Source of the DNA: Dugong dugon
Taxonomy: Eukaryota > Chordata > Mammalia > Sirenia > Dugongidae
Assembly: GCA_030035585.1 (NCBI GenBank)
Contig: CM057462.1
Coordinates: 141,944,734-142,008,733, forward strand
DNA length: 64,000 bases
Direction of reading: 5' to 3'
In this document: in pieces, positions 56,919 to 64,000 of the stretch
How the letters are laid out: the number at the start of each line of letters is the position of its first letter
Position numbering within the stretch: position 1 is the first letter of the stretch
Made by a program: the position numbers and the translations under genes
Notes under the pieces: generated by a model
Databases searched by the model: none
What the model was told of the DNA's origin: nothing
The model's input: the letters and a program-made list of their open reading frames with translations, nothing else

Positions 56919-57744
56919 CAGTTATGCATCGCTTGATGTCCATGATATGTTCTGTGAGAGAGAACATTATGTGATTTGGACATTGTGCAAACATCATATT
57001 ATATACAGGAGAGAGGCGTGCAGGATGGTCACTGGCCAGGTCTGGGACCCGCACCGCCGCTGCTGTGAGGAGTGACTGTGTGAAAACTTTGGCTCCACCA
57101 CCGCTAGTCCTTGGTGGTCACCTCCCAGTCTTTGAGAGCCCTACCCAGAACCCTCTCCCCCTGCCGTGGAATACCCTTGCCATCCAGCCAGCTGCCTCCA
57201 GGTACACCACCTACTCCCTTCCTTTCCTTCGTCCCTGCTTCTTCCCTGCCTTCTCTGATCCCACTAATGGGCTTTAAACTCTTTCAGCCTCTCAACACCT
57301 CCTTCACCTCCACCTTCTCCCCCAGCCATATTTCCGGCTCCTCCTCCCACCACCACCGCAGCCCCGACCTCTTGGCAGCCACCACCACAGGGTGCCCAGG
57401 CGTGACATTCAGGGCATCCTGGCTGAGTGGGGCAGTGGCCTTGAGAAGCATTGCCCTCAGTGGCTCCAGCAGCATCCATGTGGTCCCTGCCTGAGGGGAG
57501 CATAGTGGGACAGGTAGCTGTGGATGAGCATCAGGACCCCCTCCCCCTGCTGCCCTATGGCCGGGGCTAACTTGGGAGCCGGAGAGCTAGTGAGAGACGA
57601 ATAGAATTTACAGTACTTAGCAGAGTACGTCTACTGCATTCTATTCGCCAATCGGGATTTCTGAACTTTAGTATAACCTTACCGGACCACGGATGTATAT
57701 GCGGTAGGACTTTGCCTGAACGGATGTCATGTGGAGCATACCTG
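56919..57744 (+). mobile_element. Tigger/MER2-like DNA transposon with foreign-looking interior
   Basis: It begins CAGTTATGCATCGCTTGATG and ends ...GTGGAGCATACCTG, with the terminal ~25 bp partly inverted to each other (TACAGGTATGC from the right end, TACAGTTATGC from the left). A TA dinucleotide flanks it on both sides (56917-56918 and 57745-57746), the Tc1/mariner target. The outer text ('cattgtgcaaacatcatatt' on the left, 'taaccttaccggaccacgga' and 'gtatatgcggtaggactttg' on the right) matches the MER2/Tigger ends. There is no transposase, and the middle (57007-57598) is described separately. Confidence 0.78.
57007..57598 (+). other. GC/CT-rich insert inside the Tigger ends
   Basis: About 590 bp rich in C, T and G, unlike AT-rich Tigger interior. 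It has several open stretches, the longest 127 codons at 57111-57494 (Pro/Ser/Thr-rich); a minus-strand frame is Gly/Glu-rich. Compositional bias makes long frames likely, so no gene is claimed. It could be captured host DNA or a divergent non-autonomous Tigger core. Confidence 0.6.
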
Positions 57745-57746
57745 TA

Positions 57747-58440
57747 GTGTCCTTACCTCAGGTAGAAACACCTTTGTGAGTGAATAAATGATGGTAGTCA
57801 TAGATTTTTCTGTTAAGTAAATGATGAATGAATTACTTAATAAGTAACCTGTCCATAGAAAAAAGTCTGGTTTCTTATCACATATCCTCTGTATAGAGAT
57901 GCAAGCATTTGCATAGAAATGAATTGATTTGAGAAAAGGCAGAAAAGGCGAAACCACAGAGAGAGATGATGGAGTTGGCAAGAGGCTGCAGAGGAAAATA
58001 TCCTTATGGATTTGTTTAATAAGATTCTATTCCATTTGTGGTATATAGTGCTTTTGGAATTTAACCCATATGTCTACTTCACATCCATGTCATTTTAGAT
58101 AAGCAGGAAATATGATTTTAGAGGGGAGTAATGATTATTTTATATCTATAAATCATTCATCATATGAGTTCTTAATAGAAAAGTTATATATATTGGCATT
58201 TAAATATAAGTGGCCTGTATTTATTTTAAGAAAGTTAAAGCAGATCTTAAAAATGAAAATTCTCTTCTGTAGAATCTGAGTTTTTTTCTTATCTTATTTC
58301 CTGTTATTTTTAATTATTTGAAGTTTTCAATGAAAAAGATTTTAAAAGGCACTTTTTTTCCCAATCAGCATATTTAATTAGAACTAAACCTATGTGGTGT
58401 TATGTTTTAGGAAACTACCCTGGATTCTCTCCTTCTAACC
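57747..58440. other. Unassigned AT-rich DNA
   Basis: I see no gene or named repeat. Confidence 0.5.
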
Positions 58441-58457
58441 TTTTTTTTTCTTAAATA

Positions 58458-58483
58458 AATACATATATATATATATTTTGGTA
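58458..58483 (+). repeat. (TA)n microsatellite
   Basis: A short run of TA units following a T-run. Confidence 0.8.
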
Positions 58484-58734
58484 TCTCTAAGAGAATATTA
58501 CCTAAGGCTTTCAATACATTTTTAAAAGAGTTTTGCTACTCAGATAGATTTGGAAATGCCAGGATAAACAAAATTACATGATTTCTTACTGCAGGATTCT
58601 CTTTTTTTAAGTATGCTAAGAAGCACCGTGAATCTTTGAGAAGTTATACTATCAATATATTTTTCAAACTTCTAAACAAGGGAGTTTTTCTGGTTAGTAT
58701 TTTAAAGAGTTAGTACCCTGCAAAATATATAATA

Positions 58735-58761
58735 TATCATATATATATATATATATATATT
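58735..58761 (+). repeat. (AT)n microsatellite
   Basis: About twelve AT units. Confidence 0.85.
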
Positions 58762-58934
58762 CTGAATCTGCTACATCAAGGAAAATCCAGTTAATAGCCA
58801 ACATCTAAATCCTGTCAATTGCTCTACTTTGAATAACATTAATATACAAAAATTCCAAATGGAAATGCTTTTCTAAAGGGTTTTAGTACAGAGCTCTTCC
58901 TCTTATAAGCGCTTAAGAATTTTAGTAAGATTTA

Positions 58935-59165
58935 GACTGGGTAGTACATAACAATGATTAAGAGCCAGGCTTTGGAGCCAGATACATTTGAATTCTAAGT
59001 TTATCAATAACTAAATGTGTAACTTTGGGCAAGTTACTTTCCTCTCCAAGCTTTTATTGCCTTATCTTTAAAATGGGACTAATAGTAAATCCTTGTAAGA
59101 CATTCAAAGATTAAATGAGGTAAGCATGTAGAGAACTATATATAGTAAGTAGAAAGAACTATATG
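58935..59165 (-). mobile_element. MIR SINE
   Basis: The reverse complement of the MIR order: 'ggctttggagccagatacat', 'actaaatgtgtaactttggg', 'caagttactttcctctccaa' and 'ccttatctttaaaatgggac'. One of the clearest MIR copies in the window. Confidence 0.88.
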
Positions 59166-59624
59166 GTGTTATTCCTATACTGAATTTATTATATTTAGAA
59201 AGGTATGGCTTGGTATAGATAAACCTAATTTTTGTGTTAATCATTGTCAATTGAAAATCAGTCTGAAAGGACAACATAGTCCAAAATTATGCCAGATGTC
59301 TTCTGTTACAGTCTTTATACTACATTGTGAAATTTAGAAGCATCTGGTCCAGGGAGTGGAGGTTGGGGTGGGTAAGTTACTGAAGTACCAAAAATACCTT
59401 GTAATGAAAATGACTTATCCATTGGAAAATCTCAAAACATGGGCCTTTTGTTTTATGGAATTTTAATTAATTTCCATCACTAAAGTCAACCAGTAGAAAA
59501 CTATCATGCTATTTATAATTTCTTACCATGTCCTATTAAGAGCACTCTTCTATAATTAGCAACGAGGTTAGCATATCCATAGCTTATTTATACACATTAT
59601 GATGTGTAAAGAAATCTCAAGGGA

Positions 59625-59629
<5 letters not shown>
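59166..59629. other. Unassigned DNA
   Basis: I see no gene or named repeat. Confidence 0.5.
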
Positions 59630-59681
<52 letters not shown>

Positions 59682-59695
59682 GGAGAGAGAGAGAG
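59630..59695 (+). repeat. (CA)n followed by (GA)n microsatellite
   Basis: About 25 CA units, then about eight GA units. Confidence 0.95.
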
Positions 59696-60257
59696 TAAGC
59701 ACTAAGTCCAGACTAGACATATACAGCTTAAAAGAACATCAAATAAAACACTCGACAATGTTTTATAAACTAGAAAACATTTCATACCTATACGCTAATG
59801 TTAATTGCTAATCAAGTTCTTTCAAGTTATAAGGACCTGAGGCACATTCATTATTTCAGCAAATGGTGAATTATTTAATGATGCATAGGAAAATAAGACA
59901 AGTTTCCATTTTAGTAGCTGCATAGCAAGGAGAATAGAACAGTACTCATGATGCAGTAGTAGTTCCAGTAACCTGATAGCAACTCAGGTTTTTATTCATT
60001 TTTGTAGAGATAATGGCATCCATATTTCATATTCTAATAGTCTGACATCTTTCTTTGTGTTTTTAAGCACATAACTGATTCTTGATGACTCACAGATAAC
60101 TCAGATAGAAAGTATGATTGGTTTGACCAGTTACAACTTTACTAGAGCATGCCCATTAAGCAGAAGTCTCACAGTGGTCAGTCAGTTCATTGAACTAATT
60201 TAATATTTATTGAGCACCTAATTTGTGCCAATCACTTTTCCAGGAGTACATTACTCA
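59696..60257. other. Unassigned DNA
   Basis: Apart from a MIR-like end at about 60200-60245 ('aatatttattgagcacctaa'), I see nothing to name. Confidence 0.5.
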
Positions 60258-60262
60258 GTGGG

Positions 60263-60783
60263 TGTTATGGATTGAATTGTGTCCCCCAGAAATGTGTGTC
60301 AAGTTGGTTGGGCCATGATTCCCAGTATTGTGTGGTTGTCCTCCATTTTGTGATCAGATGTGATTATGCCATGTGTTGTAAATCCTAACCTCTATGATGT
60401 TAATGAGGCATGATTGGAGACAGTTATGTAATGAGGCAGGGCTCAATCTATAGGATTAGGCTGTATCTTGAGTCAGTCTCTTTTTAGATATAAAAGAGAG
60501 AATTGAGCAGAGAGGAGAGGGACCTTCTACCACCAAGAAACAAGAGCCAGGAGCAGAGCACATCCTTTGGACCCAGAGTCCTTGCGCTAAGAAACTCCTA
60601 GACCAGGGAAGATTGACGACAAGGACCTTCCCCTAGAACCGACAGAGAGACAAAACATTCCCCTGGAGCTGGTGCCCTGCATTTGGACTTCTACCCTCAT
60701 AAACTGGGAGAAAATAAATTTCTATTTGTTAAAGCCATCAACTTGTGGTATTTCTGTTATAGCATCACTAGATAACTAAGACA
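60263..60783 (+). mobile_element. Solo MaLR-type LTR with perfect 5-bp target duplication
   Basis: It begins TGTTATGGATTGAATTGTGT and ends GATAACTAAGACA. GTGGG occurs at 60258-60262 and 60784-60788. It is the best preserved LTR of this family in the window. Confidence 0.92.
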
Positions 60784-60820
60784 GTGGGGAACAAAACAGA
60801 CATGATTACTGCTTCATGGG

Positions 60821-61030
60821 AAGCCTTTGGTGGTGCAAGTAGTTAACATGTTTGTCTGCTTACTAAAAGGAAGGAAGTTTGAGTCTGCCCAGAGGCACCT
60901 TGAAAGAAAGGCCTGACAATCTACTTCTGAAAAAGCAGCTATTCAAAACCCTATGGAGAACAGTTCTACTTTGAAATACATGAGGTTGCCATGAGTTGGA
61001 ATCCACTTGACAGCAAATGATTTTTTGGTT
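60821..61030 (+). mobile_element. AfroSINE, third subtype
   Basis: A tRNA-like head 'aagcctttggtggtgcaagt' with box B remnant 'agtttgagtctgccc'. The body 'gacaatctacttctgaaaaa' equals the RTE 5' region at 26822 and 52577, and the tail is the RTE-like 'gccatgagttggaatccact'. Confidence 0.85.
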
Positions 61031-61839
61031 TACTGCCTTATGGAGCAGCCTGGTAGTTCAAACAGGCCGCTGAGCAGGGTGACATTGTTTCAGGGTATAA
61101 TGCATAGTGTATTTGGTGAATCTCCAATTTATTTTTATGTAGTATGTATTGATTATTAATAATAATTATAATATAAACATAAGATAAAATATACTTATTG
61201 CTTTATATAATAGAAATATAGAATAATAACAGCTATCTCTAAGGTTAAATTTAGTATTATAAATGTAAGGAATAAATACATGAATGACAGGTACTTTGCA
61301 TTGATTATGTTATTTAATTGAATCCTTTCAGAAGTGTATCTTCTCGCCTTCAACTGCACTTCTTACTACTTTCCCTCTAGATTATTATACTCCAGGAACG
61401 TTGCCATTTGCGAATCATGTCATTGTTCTATTTGTTTTGTTTTAGATCACAGTAACATCTTACAATATTTTCATCAAGGTGAAAACTAATACAGAAAAGA
61501 AGCTATAAGAGCCATCTTGTGGAGAGATGTGCTACAACATCAGACTGTTTTCCCATCCCTATGTCTACTCACCTCCCACGCATGTTAACTTTTACAAGGA
61601 ATTCTCTGTCTTTGTTTGATGCCTTTAAGATCGTCTCCATTTTTTCCCTCAATTTCATTATTCATCTCTTTCTTCTGGCCTCACATGCCTGTTTCATTCA
61701 CCTGACATGTTACGAATCACCTTCCTACTCCATCATTTTTTGGTCTCCTACACATTTCCTTTGGGATGGTGATTTATAATACCATAAAATCTTATTACTA
61801 ATAGTACTTATGCATGAATTATGTAAATATTCCATTCTA
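61031..61839. other. Unassigned DNA
   Basis: I see no gene or named repeat. Confidence 0.5.
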
Positions 61840-62080
61840 TAAATCTTCATTGAGCATCTTAAATGTATCAGATGCTGATGGTACTAAGGATTCAGCAATA
61901 AAAAAAATAAAATAAAAACAAAAGTTCCTGTTCTCTTGGTGTTTACATCCCAGTGGGCAAATTCAAGATGAAGATAACAATATGTAACTTATACAATCAA
62001 TATAGTGTTGCAATAATAATATTATGTGAGTCCATTGATTAATGCAAATCAGAATGAGTGAGTTCCAGTTTAGTAGGAAG
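61840..62080 (-). mobile_element. L2 3' fragment, antisense
   Basis: 'tcttcattgagcatcttaaa', 'gctgatggtactaaggattc' and 'gttctcttggtgtttacatc' match the reverse complement of the L2 3' terminus. Confidence 0.75.
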
Positions 62081-62590
62081 CAGTATACAAAAATTGTTTC
62101 ATTACAACTACTCATAGGGTCATGGCTTGTTACTTTTGTAAATGGGAACAGTTATTTATAACATTTTCTTCATGAGACCTTTTGATTGTCACTCACTAGG
62201 ATATATTTATGAACAATAATATATCATAATTTCTTAGTTATATTATAACAAACAAACTTGGCAAAGTTGCTGTTGCTACTCACCAGAAAAAGACATTCAG
62301 CTTACCTTTCTCTAAACTTCAAAATCTTCTGTTTTCTTTCAGGAGTTTTCACAGATAATGGTTCTGGTTTCTGCTTTACATTTGCTAATTCCTGTCATCT
62401 AGGCCTACTTGTGAGAATATTTAAGTTTTTTTTTTTTTTTTAATCTTCTACATAAGTTTGATTTTCTAATTTTGTTTCCAAGCTTTAACCAAAAGTTGCC
62501 GGCACATTTACTCATCACAGCCAAAAATTAGTGAACAAGAAAATATTTGGGATTTAAAGACATCTGTTGAATCTGAGGATGACATCTTGC
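62081..62590. other. Unassigned DNA
   Basis: I see no gene or named repeat; a T-run at 62428-62442 is included. Confidence 0.5.
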
Positions 62591-62593
62591 AAG

Positions 62594-62905
62594 ATATATG
62601 TTGTTGTTGTTAGCTGCCACCAAGTCAGTTCTGTCTCATGGCGATCCCATGTACAACAGAATGAAATGTCCCCCAGTTCTGTGCCATCTTGATGATTGTT
62701 GGTATGCTTGAGTCCACTGTTGTGGCTACTGTGTATTTTGAGTGCCTTCCAACCTAGGGTGGTCATCTTCTAGCACTATTGGACGGTATTCTATTGTGAT
62801 CCATAGAGTTTTCATTGGCTTATTTTTGGAAGTGTATCTCCAGACCTTTTCTTCCTTGTTTGTCTTAAACTGGAAGTGCTGTTGAAACCTGTCCACCATG
62901 GATGA
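62594..62905 (-). mobile_element. Internally deleted RTE derivative
   Basis: On the minus strand it starts with RTE 5' text ('ggtctggagatacacttcca', then 'gaaggcactcaaaata', as at 52660-52675). It jumps to RTE 3' text ('tggcacagaactgg', 'catgagacagaactgac') and ends in the RTE-type terminus GTTGTTGTTAG (plus-strand reading at the left). The whole endonuclease-RT region (about 2.6 kb in RTE E) is absent. There is no tRNA-like head. Confidence 0.75.
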
Positions 62906-63016
62906 CCCTGCTGGTATTTGGAATATTTGAAATACCTGTACGACAGCTTCCATCATCATAACAACACACAAGCTATCACAGTATGCCAAACTGATAGGTG
63001 GTGGATTATATGTATG

Positions 63017-63021
<5 letters not shown>

Positions 63022-63059
<38 letters not shown>
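63022..63059 (+). repeat. (TA)n microsatellite
   Basis: About 19 TA units preceded by tgtatgtatgtg. Confidence 0.9.
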
Positions 63060-63061
<2 letters not shown>

Positions 63062-63463
63062 GCTCCATCATTAAAGGCAGTTTTTAGGCTTTCAATTTAT
63101 TTTTTTAATTGAAATCCTTATTTTAAATTTATATACAAACAGCATCACATGTGAAAAACAGTTTGAATTCTCTTCGAATCCAGATTTCTGAGTTGGGGTG
63201 ACCCACTCAGGCCATCTGTCCTTAGGTGTCCTTTTGAACCTTGAGCCTTTAAGGAACTTTTTTCCTAAAGTCACCTTCAAGTCGAACACAATCGCCTAGT
63301 GAGCAGCTTAGCAGAGATCATTTTGCCTTAGGCATTGGGTTCTTTTAGAGTATTATCTATGTGGAGACAGTTTTGAGGAGCAGGAACCCCAGGGTCTGAC
63401 TGGAAAATGCATGGCGTGTCCTTAGTGACTCTGTTTCTCCAACCACCTGGAACCCTGCACCTG
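63060..63463. other. Unassigned DNA
   Basis: I see no gene or named repeat. Confidence 0.5.
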
Positions 63464-63612
63464 TTCTGATGCTATCTCCTGAGAAATTAATGTAACGATG
63501 ATGAGCTATATAACCTGCTTCCGCTTTCACGGTCTGCTCTTCTGATGCTATCGCCTGAGAAATTAACGTAACGATGACCTACATAACCTGCTTTCGCTTT
63601 CACTCCCTGCTC
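63464..63612 (+). repeat. Tandem duplication (76 and 73 bp) with TATA-like motif
   Basis: TTCTGATGCTAT starts at 63464 and again at 63540, and a third start (ttctga) follows at 63613. The units share 'cctgagaaattaa.gtaacgatga', a 'ata(t/c)aacctgctt.cgctttcac' block and 'tgctc'. The sequence ctatataacc in unit 1 is TATA-like. This could be a short LTR promoter region or a plain duplication. Confidence 0.85.
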
Positions 63613-63739
63613 TTCTGAGAGCTTTTCTGAATACTTTCAGTTTAGATGCTGCTGGATTTGAATCATTTCTATTCACAGTAACTATATTCTGTTACACTAA
63701 TCTTTGGTGTTTCTTTTTGCATTTAAGTTTTTGACACAT

Positions 63740-63930
63740 GGTTCCTTAAATGCTAGGAATTTTCATTACATCATCCAGCTTAATGCTGGGGTAGGGGGCA
63801 TAAAAACCCTTAAAGAAGGTATTATCTCTGATTTACCATTGAAGAAAACAAAGCCCAGAGACATTGTATGAATCCAGGTCTTCTGATGCTATGCCAAGGG
63901 CTTTTGCTACAGTAGACTTGCTTCCTCATC
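63740..63930 (+). mobile_element. Probable MIR remnant
   Basis: 'ttatctctgatttaccattg', 'agaaaacaaagcccagagac' and 'gtatgaatccaggtcttctg' follow the MIR core order. Confidence 0.55.
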
Positions 63931-64000
63931 TTCTTTCTGTCCTAATTTGAAGGATTCTTCATAATTTACCACCTCATTGTGGTAATTTTGATGTTTTTGT

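Noticed and set aside
57111..57494. 127-codon Pro/Ser-rich frame as a gene
   Set aside because: Compositional bias makes open frames likely; no start context, splice or domain supports it.

Overview
This window is eukaryotic, from a placental mammal, and almost certainly from an afrotherian (most likely an elephant or another paenungulate). That placement is an inference from repeat content. Numerous copies of a tRNA-headed SINE whose tail matches an RTE LINE (the AfroSINE pattern), long RTE/BovB-type LINEs, and a mammalian L1 with its own promoter repeats occur together with old mammal-wide repeats (L2, MIR, CR1/L3, MaLR, Tigger). I see no convincing host protein-coding exon, rRNA gene or free-standing tRNA gene, so the window reads as intergenic or intronic DNA built by successive transposon insertions.

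Layout. 0-8.6 kb: solo MaLR-type LTRs with 5-bp target duplications, AfroSINEs, L2 pieces, and a CR1/L3 relic. 8.66-17.47 kb: the centrepiece, a full-length apparently intact L1 on the + strand with a 16-17 bp target-site duplication, a GC-rich 5' UTR carrying three exact-length 266-bp monomers, ORF1 (349 aa), a 431-bp inter-ORF region, ORF2 (1273 aa, all catalytic residues I checked present) and a long 3' UTR with three tandem diverged 3' ends. 17.5-20.6 kb: mostly unassigned DNA with short SINE and L2 pieces. 20.65-30.79 kb: a multi-level nest, AfroSINE split by RTE, RTE split by an antisense L1, and that L1 holding another L1 end (itself split by an RTE) plus a further RTE. 30.8-41.2 kb: L2 and MIR relics, an AfroSINE, an ERVL-type solo LTR, and quiet unassigned stretches.

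41.2-52.0 kb: an ancient antisense L1M interrupted by about 8.8 kb of younger material: antisense L1 pieces on both flanks and, between them, a mosaic ERVL provirus whose LTR, gag, RT, RNase H and integrase/dUTPase blocks lie in mixed orientations. 52.2-55.6 kb: a SINE and a near-complete but broken RTE. 56.9-57.75 kb: a Tigger/MER2-like DNA transposon enclosing about 590 bp of GC/CT-rich DNA that does not look like Tigger. 58-64 kb: microsatellites, MIR/L2 relics, a further MaLR LTR, a short internally deleted RTE derivative, and a 75-bp tandem duplication containing a TATA-like motif.

How the parts work together: L1 ORF1p (RNA-binding chaperone) and ORF2p (endonuclease and reverse transcriptase) are the only genes that look functional. 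The RTEs would have mobilised the AfroSINEs whose 3' ends they share, but every RTE here is broken. All ERVL and MaLR material is fossil.
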